Part shown: piece by piece, positions 37,801 through 45,933 of the stretch
Layout: the number at the start of each line of letters is the position of its first letter
Position numbering within the stretch: position 1 is the first letter of the stretch
Source: Thalassoglobus neptunius
GTDB taxonomy: Bacteria; Planctomycetota; Planctomycetia; Planctomycetales; Planctomycetaceae
Length of the DNA stretch: 64,000 bases
NCBI RefSeq assembly: GCF_007859735.1
Contig: NZ_SIHI01000016.1
Span: 1 to 64,000 of the forward strand
Direction of reading: 5' to 3'
Translations under genes and position numbers: made by a program
Notes under the pieces: generated by a model
What the model saw: the letters and a program-made list of their open reading frames with translations, nothing else
What the model was told of the DNA's origin: nothing
Databases searched by the model: none

Positions 37801-38041
37801 GTAAGAATAATGCTGTGGCTGGCAGCGCCGCGAAGATTCCAAGCGTCGTCTCCCAGGTGGACCCGAATCTGATCCACAGCCTTCCGACGAGAAGAACCAA
37901 CAAGGTTCCAATGGCCCATCCCACCACAAATCGTGAGATCCATGGACTGACTTTTTGAATCGTCGCTTGATTTTTCCAGCGAATCATCGGCATCCCTGCC
38001 ATTCGAAAAAAATTCATGGCCGCAATTGAGCACCGGATCAT
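34892..38041 (-). CDS. Large membrane protein with spermidine-synthase-like domain
   Basis: This 1049-residue protein starts with about twelve hydrophobic segments (to about residue 430). It then has a Rossmann-like domain resembling spermidine synthases: VMHPAAEDVLILGL, YDVIVCPNSVIAN and DGGFYCQRLSYYDIGPETVT. The remaining 350 residues are helical and rich in Gln, Arg and Asp, with no domain I know. The Gly-rich binding loop GGGDG of real spermidine synthases is absent (LILGLHQTS), so polyamine synthesis is unlikely. Similar fused membrane and spermidine-synthase-like proteins are common in planctomycetes without known function. The start is uncertain; internal ATGs at 38017 and 38002 are alternatives. 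Confidence 0.68.
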   Translation of the reverse strand: MIRCSIAAMNFFRMAGMPMIRWKNQATIQKVSPWISRFVVGWAIGTLLVLLVGRLWIRFGSTWETTLGIFAALPATALFLRLQFLKTPQRSDLGRSLGLWAVASWVFLQPWVSSGIDTFLSSVDVETVSHPFWGPFTLVAIAACSVFPAIAGTGLVLTGDRSSNRGILAGVAFAGVISPMAIGFPGGWGLPVWGAAVVCMASGALLLRRPTHESHAPESSQEDQNVIPTESALNWESVLLCFACGGAISIGHFLGHQVIVPNLITEFSLFSGLLIGALLPSIPKSGRWMTLAIWASLVVLGYPWFVWTAFQSTAYLSTPFILFLARAGLIMGLSIPVGWVLSSAASDDESAVHGPSMLWFLCAAWLGSLFAFSNGLTSSANLLLVLATATILGLRQAFAFGALQRRVSLQTAGAAFTLLLAIGAVFLNSRFNTAVAEKTLFSGNSYLAARSGVPFEQLAWLDDGRLVNEWETLQGRTSLWKHRGEQLVTRTNGIPSGLYSLEPERCPHSAAEVCPVWFPLVMHPAAEDVLILGLHQTSMQTCEYFPLMSVTVVTNDAHDGQLQKTIESGIFSEDRYQFLSANLLQAVRTQHTREYDVIVCPNSVIANTQGTALLTEECFANARRHLADGGFYCQRLSYYDIGPETVTSVLQTFRSVFPNLLVTETVPGELLLIGTQSDQPLVTEQVLERVQSSHSRRVLAGMAWDWAIAATRGTLDANALDAMMSSKASSNDVDWPIASFDLPWEIARWNDKMNQSRQLLAKHGQLFSGRIDDPAIATEISQRLEDLRLAQKVVDTQPDNVWGYRAAIKQKLSDRPRSKFMQVAHGGLKNQLHPEDQKRKDYLVTLGRLTKETELSTEDVDTLIEHTHPFDPLVSPFARNEAIQLLKRVSEEQTDTRRFDYLLHSIYFSSPRDRSVRNVCDTISLVTDENGETLTPSEQWDHLNGLLDVLRMRWQTRWQATDGSQEDYELVDTERCLDAIDSAMETMEELRVEANVRQGDWENRRAFLESSLVEPLQQYRSQQMQQVRYARPVAAPQPNAPSTSSEIEK

Positions 38042-38266
38042 TCCGGCAATAACTGCGGAAAAAACGTCTACAACCCGGAATCTATGGAATGGCGGGAAAT
38101 TTGGGCAAGGTCATTCTGGGAAGCGGAAGTTCCTTTCCCCGGCACACCTGATCGATTTTCAACAAAACTCCTGATCATCGACGTTCTGGATGTGATCAGG
38201 ATGACATTCTGACTCACGGGTCGATAACCTGAGCGGATTCTGCATCTCCAACGAATTGAATCTTCG

Positions 38267-39478
38267 ATGAACGACCCTTCGACGCCTCCCGTCGCGACAT
38301 TAAAGCCTCGCAAAGCGCTCCCATTTTTCTGTCAACACCCTTGGGTCTACGACTCCGCGATCCAGAAGATTTCCGGATCTGTGTCAACTGGAGATGAAGT
38401 CATCGTCCGTGCCAACGACGGACAATTCATCGCCCGGGGACTGATCAATCCCAACAGCAAGATTCGCATTCGTCTCTATAGCTGGGACGAATCAACACCG
38501 CTTGACGCATCATTCTGGAAAGCTCGAATTCATGATGCACTTCAGCTTCGCAAGAAACTCTTCGGAGACACCCCGACCGAGAAGACCTGCCGACTCGTTT
38601 TCAGCGAATCCGACAGGCTGTCCGGGTTGACCGTCGATCGATTCAATGACTGGCTGATCCTGCAATGGACGAGCGCAGCTCTGGAGAGCCATAAAACAGA
38701 AATCGTCAATGCTCTTCAGGAGGAAGTTTCGCCTCGAGGAATCTGGCTCCGAACGGAGAAGGGGATCAAGACACTCGAAGGACTCGATATCGAGGACGGA
38801 TTGATCCAGGGAGAAGAACCTCCTCGCCGCATGACCATCGAAGAAAACTCGCTTCGATTTCATGTGGACCTCATCGAAGGACAGAAGACTGGATTTTATT
38901 TCGATCAACGCGAGAATCGACGAGCCATTCACAATCTCGCTGCCGGGGCGCACGTTCTCGATGTCTGCACGTATACAGGCAGCTTCGCATTGAATGCTGC
39001 TTCCAATCCCAAGTGCGAATCCGTTCTTGCAATCGACTCTTCTGCCTCGGCATTGGAATTGGCTCAGACGAACGCCGAGGAGAACGGACTCGCGAACAAG
39101 GTCACCTTTCAGCGGTCCGACGCTTTCGACGGAATGGCGGAGTTGGTCGAACAAGGCATAAAATTCGATCTCGTCATTCTTGATCCTCCCAAGCTTGCCC
39201 GGACTCGTGGCGGTCTGAAGAGGGCGGTGAAAGCGTACATTCGTCTGAACAGTCTCGCGATTCAACTTTTGCAACCGGGCGGGTTTCTCCTCACGTGCAG
39301 CTGTTCCGGACATGTTTCGGTGACCGACTTCTTTGAAATCATCGCCCAGTCCAGCCTTGAAGTTGCCCGTCCCGTTCAAATCCTTCAGGAATTCGGACAG
39401 GCACCGGACCATCCTGTAATTTCGAGTTGTCCAGAAACGTCCTATCTGAAAGCGTTCCTTTGTCGAGCCATCGGTTAA
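38267..39478 (+). CDS. RlmI-like class I rRNA methyltransferase
   Basis: This 403-residue SAM-dependent methyltransferase is of the RlmI/YccW type, which makes m5C in 23S rRNA. The N-terminal PUA-like domain (PFFCQHPWVYDSAIQKI, GDEVIVRANDGQFIARGLIN) is followed by the SAM site (VLDVCTYTGSFALNA), VLAIDSSASALELA and the catalytic DPPKLAR and SCSGHV blocks. The conserved cysteine in the last motif is present. The target site in this host is not shown by sequence. Confidence 0.88.
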   Translation: MNDPSTPPVATLKPRKALPFFCQHPWVYDSAIQKISGSVSTGDEVIVRANDGQFIARGLINPNSKIRIRLYSWDESTPLDASFWKARIHDALQLRKKLFGDTPTEKTCRLVFSESDRLSGLTVDRFNDWLILQWTSAALESHKTEIVNALQEEVSPRGIWLRTEKGIKTLEGLDIEDGLIQGEEPPRRMTIEENSLRFHVDLIEGQKTGFYFDQRENRRAIHNLAAGAHVLDVCTYTGSFALNAASNPKCESVLAIDSSASALELAQTNAEENGLANKVTFQRSDAFDGMAELVEQGIKFDLVILDPPKLARTRGGLKRAVKAYIRLNSLAIQLLQPGGFLLTCSCSGHVSVTDFFEIIAQSSLEVARPVQILQEFGQAPDHPVISSCPETSYLKAFLCRAIG

Positions 39479-39770
39479 GCGATTCGAAAAACGATCCCCG
39501 CTCACGACAAAGTCTGTGCACTCATTCTTGAAGTGAACTCTCTCAGCGACCAAAATGGTCAGACGAACGCTTTCATCAAATCCGTTGGACCAGTTTCCAG
39601 TCCGTAGCCCGAACTCAAGAGTTGAACGTCATTCGTGGTCGTGTTCGCTCGAGTTCCTACGGATCACGAAATTGAAGAGGTGGATTCATTTCACCATTCC
39701 AACACACAACGTTCCATAGATCATTTGCGAGTTGTCCCTGCGCGAAGTTCGCATCCAAAGGAAGTTCGAA

Positions 39771-40562
39771 ATGAAACTGACAGATCGTGTGCTTAGCCTC
39801 GTCGTTATCTTGGCAGGATTCTGCTCTACCTTGAATGCCGAAGTCCAAACTCGTCGGATTGCTTACGAAGAGAACGGAGCCCAACTCGAAGGAGTCCTCG
39901 CTTGGGACGATTCCTCCGATGCTGCTCGTCCCGGAATTCTTGTTGTGCATGAATGGTGGGGCTTGAATGACTACGCAGAGAATCGTGCCCGTCAACTCGC
40001 GGAACTCGGATATATCGCGTTTGCATTAGACATGTATGGAAAAGGGCAGATCACAGAACACCCTCAGCAAGCTGGAGAGTGGTCGTCTCAAATTCGCTCG
40101 AACAGCGAAGCCTGGCGTTCCCGCGCAATTGCCGGTCTCGACATTCTGAAAGCTCAGCCGATGGTGGATCAATCCAAAATCGCAGCGATTGGATATTGTT
40201 TCGGAGGATCAACCGTTCTCCAACTCGCATACGCTGATGCTCCTGTCCGAGGTGTTGTCAGCTTTCATGGCGCGTTGGTCACTCCATCGGAGTCAGACAC
40301 GATCGATGCCAGTGTTCTTGTCTGTCACGGCGCATCGGACAGCTTCGTTCCTCCGGAATCAGTTCAAGAGTTTGAAGCTGCCATGCAGAAAGTGAATGCC
40401 GACTACCAATTGATTTCGTATGGAGGCGCTCGACACGCTTTCACGAATCCGAATGCGGGATCGTTCGGAATTGAGAACCTGAAGTACGATCCACTGGCCG
40501 ATTCGAGATCGTGGGATCAGATGCAGCTTTTTCTCGACGAAATCTTTCAGAATAAGCAATAA
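39771..40562 (+). CDS. Secreted dienelactone hydrolase family protein
   Basis: This 263-residue alpha/beta hydrolase has a signal peptide (VLSLVVILAGFCSTLNA). The nucleophile elbow GYCFGG carries Cys (AAIGYCFGGSTVLQ), as in dienelactone hydrolase rather than Ser hydrolases. The Asp (CHGASDSFVPPE) and His (GARHAFTNP) complete the triad. The HEWWGLNDYAE motif is also family-typical. ATG 39771 has AAGGAAG upstream. The physiological ester or lactone is unknown. It stands alone. Confidence 0.88.
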   Translation: MKLTDRVLSLVVILAGFCSTLNAEVQTRRIAYEENGAQLEGVLAWDDSSDAARPGILVVHEWWGLNDYAENRARQLAELGYIAFALDMYGKGQITEHPQQAGEWSSQIRSNSEAWRSRAIAGLDILKAQPMVDQSKIAAIGYCFGGSTVLQLAYADAPVRGVVSFHGALVTPSESDTIDASVLVCHGASDSFVPPESVQEFEAAMQKVNADYQLISYGGARHAFTNPNAGSFGIENLKYDPLADSRSWDQMQLFLDEIFQNKQ

Positions 40563-41000
40563 TGCAATACTTGAGCATTTTCTGATTTGGTTTGCACTCA
40601 CTCGCACGAGCACACTCAGCCTTCTACCTGATGAAAAAGTTCAAGCGAGTGCACAGGAAAGAGCAACTTGCTCTAAGGTCCCGACATTTGCTCTCGACCA
40701 GATGTTGAATTGTTGTTGATGAATCGTCACTGACGATCGAGTCAGTTCAATCGTGATGTCCGAAGAATTCGGCATCGCTGGATGTTGAACAAAGACTTCG
40801 AGCATCAGCTGCGGGAATGGCAATTCATCAGGTCGGAGCGATTGGAAGCGGACGGACCGAATCGGTCGAGTCGAATTTTTGGAGACTGTCTCCGAGTTCC
40901 ACTCGATTGCAATTCATTTCCTGCATGTCACAATGCACTAACGATTTGCCCGCCAGCCTCGGAGAAACTGATTCTCCGAAAAGTATTGGAGTCAGACAAA
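40563..41000. other. Region upstream of the GspE-like gene
   Basis: These 438 bases hold an open in-frame extension of the GspE-like gene back to ATG 40782. The translation of 40782-41000 does not resemble a secretion ATPase, so I treat it as non-coding. No hairpin or promoter is confidently seen. Confidence 0.45.
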
Positions 41001-42311
41001 GTGATTTTCGGATTCGGTAAGGGTGGACGAGATAAAGACGATGACGAGGATGATGACGATGATGACAATCTCGACTTTATCCTTTTTCGTGGGGCACTGA
41101 ACGGCGTCACTCCGGATTTGTCTGCGAACGCGAGACTCGTTCAGGCGGGACTCATTCCGGCCAAGAAGATGATTTCGGAAGCTCTTGCACGCCGTGCGGA
41201 GATGATCCGGATTGATCCAAAACCGAAGTTCGCCGGGGTCACATTCTTCGTCGATGGAATTCCCTACCCAGCGGCAAAAATGCCTCCGAAAGCGGCGAAC
41301 GCCATCGTTCAGATGGTGAAGTTGCTTGCCGGACTCGATATCAACGAACGATCCGCCCCTCAATCAGGGGGAATTAACGCGGAATTCGAAGAAGTTCCGC
41401 ATGAAGTTCGGATCGACATCACTCCGTCGGCATCCGGCGAGATCATGACGCTGAGAGCCGAGAACCTGAAGAATCGGCTCGAAACTCCGAAGGAACTCGG
41501 TTTCAGCGAGCAGCTCCAATCGACAATCCGTGAGCTCGGCAAAAAGAAAACCGGCTTGATGCTCTCAGTGGGCCCTCCAATGTCAGGGGTCACGACGACG
41601 ACCATCGCGACGTTGCGGGGAAATGACGCTTACCTTCTCTCGATTGGATCGATCGCCGATCATCAGGGACGCGATATCCCACACGTTCAAATATTTGAGT
41701 CAAACGAAGAGGAAGACCTCGAAACCGCGATCCGCCGGACTCAACGTGCTGACATCGACATTCTGTATGTTGACCCGATTCGCAGTAAGGAAGCTGCCCG
41801 CACGATCCTTGAGATGTCGGAAAACCAGGCAATCATCACAGAAATGCCTGCCAAAGATGCCGCCGATGGGATTGCCCGACTCAATACGTTGGTCGAACAA
41901 CCGAAACTCCTGGCCCAAAACCTGAAGCTCGTCGTGAGTCCTCGGCTCGTTCGATTGCTCTGTCCGAAATGCCGTCAGGCTTATCGTCCGAATCCGAAAC
42001 TTCTCGAGCGCGTCAAACTTCCTGCTGACACCAAAGTGCTCTACCGAGCCCCTCGCCCGGATGCAGAAGATGACGACGAAGAGACTTGTGAAAATTGCGG
42101 CGGAATTGGTTTTCGAGGTCGAATCGGTCTCATTGAAGCAATCGCGATCACGGACGAGTTTAAGAAGCTCATCCTGAAAGGAGCGTCGACTGCTGAGTTG
42201 CGTGAACTGGCAAGAAAACAAGCGGTTCAGTCCTTCCAGTCCGACGGGCTTCGTCTCGTCAGCGAAGGCAAGACGTCACTCGAGGAACTTCAACGAGCAT
42301 TCCGTTCGTAG
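41001..42311 (+). CDS. Degenerate GspE/PilB-like protein (pseudo-ATPase)
   Basis: This 436-residue protein aligns with type II secretion/type IV pilus ATPases. It has GLDINERSAPQSGGI of the N2 domain and a tetracysteine zinc site C321-x2-C324 and C363-x2-C366 before GFRGRIGLIEAI. The Walker A is GPPMSGVTTT (191-200), with Val in place of the Lys of GSGKTT. The Walker B is YVDPIRSKEAA (VGEIRDxETA in active enzymes), with the Glu lost. The His box is ITEMPAKDAADGI, with the His lost. It should not hydrolyse ATP. GTG 41001 is preferred as start (GGAG upstream). Residues 11-22 are almost all acidic. It leads a cluster with GspF and pseudopilin genes. Confidence 0.82.
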   Translation: MIFGFGKGGRDKDDDEDDDDDDNLDFILFRGALNGVTPDLSANARLVQAGLIPAKKMISEALARRAEMIRIDPKPKFAGVTFFVDGIPYPAAKMPPKAANAIVQMVKLLAGLDINERSAPQSGGINAEFEEVPHEVRIDITPSASGEIMTLRAENLKNRLETPKELGFSEQLQSTIRELGKKKTGLMLSVGPPMSGVTTTTIATLRGNDAYLLSIGSIADHQGRDIPHVQIFESNEEEDLETAIRRTQRADIDILYVDPIRSKEAARTILEMSENQAIITEMPAKDAADGIARLNTLVEQPKLLAQNLKLVVSPRLVRLLCPKCRQAYRPNPKLLERVKLPADTKVLYRAPRPDAEDDDEETCENCGGIGFRGRIGLIEAIAITDEFKKLILKGASTAELRELARKQAVQSFQSDGLRLVSEGKTSLEELQRAFRS

Positions 42312-42409
42312 CTGAGAGAACCGTTGGTTGGAGAAAAAATTCAATTGACTCCAGCTGCGGAAATTCTCATTGGGACGAAAGGCTTGAAGACGATGCCTCA
42401 TCGAGTTTC

Positions 42410-42471
42410 GGGGAGTCTTTTGGACTCCCCATTGGCGATACTGTTGGCTGCCAATACTGTTCATTGGCGTT
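42410..42471. repeat. Hairpin and interlocked direct/inverted repeats
   Basis: A perfect 8-bp hairpin GGGGAGTC/GACTCCCC (42410-42430, 5-base loop, no T-run) is followed by CATTGGCG (42430-42437 and 42462-42469) and ATACTGTT (42438-42445 and 42454-42461) as direct repeats around TTGGC-T-GCCAA (42444-42454). It fills the gap between the GspE-like and CNNM-domain genes. Confidence 0.65.
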
Positions 42472-42512
42472 GTAGAACACTGACATCACAGCACCCTGGA
42501 GGCTGACGATCT

Positions 42513-43517
42513 GTGCCCGACTGGTTGGAAGTCATCTTAGCGACACTCTTGCTGATCGTCGGGCTTCGCCTTTCTGCATTCTTCAGCGGAACAGAAACCG
42601 GCTTCTATCGGCTCAGCATCCCGCGTCTGAACATCGATTCCCAGACCGGTGACAAAGCAGCGACGACTCTGCTGTGGTTCAGTAGAAACCCAGCCTATTT
42701 CGTTGCAACCTGTCTCATCGGGAACAATGTTGCCAACTACGTAACAACGGCAGCGATCGGATTTCTCTCGCTTGCGTTCATGGGAGCGGCGAGCGAGCGA
42801 TTTGAAGTCTTGATCACCATTCTCGTGTCGCCGATCATCTTTCTTTTCGGAGAACTCCTTCCGAAGAGTCTCTACTATCTCGCCCCGATGCATTTGCTTC
42901 GAAGAGACATTCGATACTTCAAGTACATTTTTCGCCTTCTTTTTGTCGTGACGTACCCCCTTGTCTTGCTGACAAGGACGATTGAACGGTTGAGTAAACA
43001 GAGCCCCCAGGCGGTCGAGTTTGTCCTCGGACGCAGTCGACTCGTCCAGCTCATGAGACACGGACACGAAGAAGGAGTCCTGACCGACGTTCAAAGTCGC
43101 CTTTCGGGCGGACTACTGCAACTGGCTCCACAACCGGTGACAGGGTCCGTCACCCCAGCGACCCGGATCCTTGGAGTCTCCGAGACCGCGACCAAAGACG
43201 AAATCCTGAAGTTCGCTCATCAGTTCGGAATTTCGACAGTCGCCGTCCATCGCAAGAACGATCCTGAAGACTGGTACGGGTACGTCGTCGTTTCAGAGTT
43301 GATGCTTCAGACGCGTGTTCGCCCGATCATTCATATCATGCCGGTCTTCGACGCCAAGAGCAGTAAGCTTGAGGTTCTCCACCATCTGCAATGCTTCCAG
43401 TCACACAGCGGTGTGATCAGACAGAATGGAAAAACGTTCGGGGTTGTTTCCAGAAAAGGATTGATCGAACAGCTCTATCGCCCGAACGTCGCAGCTCCCC
43501 CTTCTCGATCTTCATAA
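42513..43517 (+). CDS. CNNM/DUF21-domain membrane protein (HlyC/CorC-like)
   Basis: The 334-residue protein has a DUF21/CNNM transmembrane domain with the typical SAFFSGTETGFYRLSIPRLN start and LLPKSLYYLAP motif (GE.LPK in the family). A CBS-like region follows (VTPATRILGVSETATKDEIL). In other bacteria such proteins are Mg/Co efflux or haemolysin-like proteins. The CBS pair looks short and divergent, and the CorC_HlyC domain is not seen. GTG 42513 has GGAGG about 10 bases upstream. Its position inside a secretion cluster is odd; a shared operon is possible. Confidence 0.8.
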   Translation: MPDWLEVILATLLLIVGLRLSAFFSGTETGFYRLSIPRLNIDSQTGDKAATTLLWFSRNPAYFVATCLIGNNVANYVTTAAIGFLSLAFMGAASERFEVLITILVSPIIFLFGELLPKSLYYLAPMHLLRRDIRYFKYIFRLLFVVTYPLVLLTRTIERLSKQSPQAVEFVLGRSRLVQLMRHGHEEGVLTDVQSRLSGGLLQLAPQPVTGSVTPATRILGVSETATKDEILKFAHQFGISTVAVHRKNDPEDWYGYVVVSELMLQTRVRPIIHIMPVFDAKSSKLEVLHHLQCFQSHSGVIRQNGKTFGVVSRKGLIEQLYRPNVAAPPSRSS

Positions 43518-43629
43518 AAATCGGGATTGTCGCCAACGTTGCGTTCACCAGGCGCGTACTTCATCATGACCGAGAGCGTTCTTTCTCAAGAATGCTTTTC
43601 CCGGTTGGTCACCTGAAGGCACCACCTGA

Positions 43630-44682
43630 ATGTTACGTATGACACAGTCTTCCTCGACACAGCGTCTGCGGCCGGATGAAATCCGCGCACTCATTCGTGA
43701 GATTCAGGCCATGATCTCATCCGGTGTCCCCTTGAATCTCGGATTGAGAAACTCAGCCGTTGGTCTGACCAAGCAACTGGACCCGGTCGCGAAACGCCTC
43801 TCCGAACGTCTCGAAAATGGAGCGACGGTCTCAGCGGCTTTCGAAGATGAAGAATCAATCCCCGCCGAATTTCGAGCGGTGGTCGTTGCCGGTTTGTATT
43901 GCGGGGAAAGTGAGAAAGTTCTGGAAGACGTCAGTCAAATGACCAGCACCCTGGATCAGATGCGGCGCACCGTTCGCCTGGGCATCGTGTATCCGATGAC
44001 TGTCGTCATTGTCGCAGTTGCGCTACTCGGAATTCTCATCAGCGGACTGCTCCCTCAACTGCTCGCCACTTATCAAGATCTGCATCTGGAGATCCCGTGG
44101 TGGCTGTCCTGGTCTCAACACGTCCAGATTGAATCCCGTTATTTCCTCTGGGCAGCCGTTGCTTTGCTCTTTGGTGCAATCTGGTGGCTGGCGGGTGATC
44201 GAAGCGGTTCCGGGGCACGTTCGATGTTGCTTCCTGGAGTCCGAAGAGTCCAGCGGAGTTTTCAAATCAGCCACTTCGCCCACTTGCTGTCGCTTTTGTG
44301 TTCACACAATGTCCCCTTGTCCGACGCACTGAAACTATCCGGTGACGCTTCCGGAAGTCCTCGACTTCAATCCGACTGTGTTCAACTGGCGACTGCGGTG
44401 GAATCCGGTGAATCGGTCGAAGTCGCGATTGAGAAAAGCGCTGAGTTTCCCGACTTTCTGAAATGGCTGATCGTCACCGGAAGTGAAGACTCACAACTGC
44501 CGACTGCACTGGCTGAAGCTGCGGAGTTTTACCAGAAGCGAGCAGAGTCCAATGCCCGCTGGTTCTCCAAAATCATCCCGGTGATCTTGGTTGTTGCCAT
44601 CGGAGGAGGCGTCACGCTGGTGTATGTGTTAAGCGTTTTCGGCCCAATGGTTGACCTGTGGCTTCGCCTCGGCCAATTCTAA
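43630..44682 (+). CDS. GspF-like inner-membrane protein 1
   Basis: This 350-residue T2SS/T4P platform protein has two GspF repeats, each ending in a membrane segment: VRLGIVYPMTVVIVAVALLG (about residues 116-135) and IIPVILVVAIGGGVTLVYVL near the C-terminus. FAHLLSLLCSHNVPLSDALK is the family's second-domain start. It is the first of three GspF proteins in a row. GspF normally binds the GspE ATPase, so here it may contact the degenerate GspE-like protein. Confidence 0.86.
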   Translation: MLRMTQSSSTQRLRPDEIRALIREIQAMISSGVPLNLGLRNSAVGLTKQLDPVAKRLSERLENGATVSAAFEDEESIPAEFRAVVVAGLYCGESEKVLEDVSQMTSTLDQMRRTVRLGIVYPMTVVIVAVALLGILISGLLPQLLATYQDLHLEIPWWLSWSQHVQIESRYFLWAAVALLFGAIWWLAGDRSGSGARSMLLPGVRRVQRSFQISHFAHLLSLLCSHNVPLSDALKLSGDASGSPRLQSDCVQLATAVESGESVEVAIEKSAEFPDFLKWLIVTGSEDSQLPTALAEAAEFYQKRAESNARWFSKIIPVILVVAIGGGVTLVYVLSVFGPMVDLWLRLGQF

Positions 44683-44880
44683 CTCCTAAATACATTCCCT
44701 TTTAACTTTGGCTCTGCACCGAAACGAAAATTATCGATCGACGTGAAACACTTCATGGAATGACTGAATGATTTCACTGACTGCGACACACAGATCTCAA
44801 CACTTTTCACAAGATCCAAGTCACAACATTCAATTCCCAACAAGCGATATTCACTTCTTAGCGAACTTCTGGAGCACTGA

Positions 44881-45915
44881 GTGGAACCTCCATCACTGAA
44901 CATGGAACCTGAACAGCACGAGGAACGACCGCGCAAGCCGCTTTCGCCGTACTCGATTTCTGTTGGGCTTCGGGCGGTCGCTGAAGAGATGCCCTCTTCC
45001 CGTGATCGGCGCGCTCTGATTCGTCTGTCCGAACAGATTCGTTCGGGAAAGTCACTCGACGACCTGCTTGCAAAGAATCGCGATCTCCCGAAGGATCTCG
45101 CCGCTGTCGTCTCAGCAGGAGTTCACACCGGCAAGCTCCCTCAACTGTTGGAAGAATACCTGACTTGTCATCAATCCTTAACATCTGTCTGGAGATCGTT
45201 TTACGCGAGTCTTCTGTACCCGTTCACCATGTTTGTCGTCGCAATGGTGATCATGGTCATCTTTTTCGGCGTGGTGATCCCCGATTTTTCCGTGATCTTT
45301 TCCGACTTCGGGCTGGAGCTTTCGGCACTCACGCTGGTGATCCTTCTCCTCGCAGAATTCGCTTCCACATTCTGGCCACTGCTTGCTTTGGGGTGCATTC
45401 TGCTGGGACTCTTGGTCGTCTTAAACAGGTATCTCCCGTTTAAAGCTTTTCGATCGAAGCTCTTTCAGTCGCTCCCGCTCATTGGGAAAGCTCAAAAAAT
45501 GGCAGCTTCGTCAGAATTCTGCTCCCGCATGTCGATACTTGTCGATTGCCGTTTGCCTCTTGAAGAAGCGCTTCGAATCACATCGCTCTCACTCAAGGAC
45601 CAGTACCTCGCCAAGATGGCTGGTCGGCTTGCCAAGAGAGTTGAGTCCGGAGAAACGTGTGACGAGCTGGCCCGCTCCACAAGCGGAATCCATCATTCCT
45701 TGGCGAATTCGTTTCGATGGGCCAAGGACCCTGAGACATATTCTGACGGACTGAAGTCGCTGGCCTCGGTCTTTGCATCTCAGTCTCGCGGTTTGACGAA
45801 TCAGATTGCCGTCATCATCGAGCCACTGACAATTTTCGGAATCGGGGCTTTCGTTGGAATTACAATAATAGCCCTGTTTATGCCTTTAATTAACCTCCTG
45901 AATGCACTGAGTTAA
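44881..45915 (+). CDS. GspF-like inner-membrane protein 2
   Basis: A second GspF-domain protein of 344 residues. The first domain ends in SLLYPFTMFVVAMVIMVIFF, the middle pair of segments is SALTLVILLLAEFASTFWPL, and the second domain starts with FCSRMSILVDCRLPLEEALR. The C-terminal segment is IAVIIEPLTIFGIGAFVGIT, the usual EP-containing family ending. GTG 44881 has GGAG 7 bases upstream. A 198-base AT-richer gap before it might hold a promoter. It lies 18 bases before GspF 3, so the two are co-transcribed. Confidence 0.88.
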   Translation: MEPPSLNMEPEQHEERPRKPLSPYSISVGLRAVAEEMPSSRDRRALIRLSEQIRSGKSLDDLLAKNRDLPKDLAAVVSAGVHTGKLPQLLEEYLTCHQSLTSVWRSFYASLLYPFTMFVVAMVIMVIFFGVVIPDFSVIFSDFGLELSALTLVILLLAEFASTFWPLLALGCILLGLLVVLNRYLPFKAFRSKLFQSLPLIGKAQKMAASSEFCSRMSILVDCRLPLEEALRITSLSLKDQYLAKMAGRLAKRVESGETCDELARSTSGIHHSLANSFRWAKDPETYSDGLKSLASVFASQSRGLTNQIAVIIEPLTIFGIGAFVGITIIALFMPLINLLNALS

Positions 45916-45933
45916 CCACGGACTGAACGCCTC

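Noticed and set aside
38510-39553. 347-codon minus-strand ORF opposite the RlmI-like gene
   Set aside because: It is antisense to a recognised methyltransferase with all motifs and has no family features.
40782-41000. N-terminal extension of the GspE-like protein from ATG 40782
   Set aside because: The 73 residues do not resemble a GspE N-domain and no ribosome site is seen; GTG 41001 has GGAG upstream.
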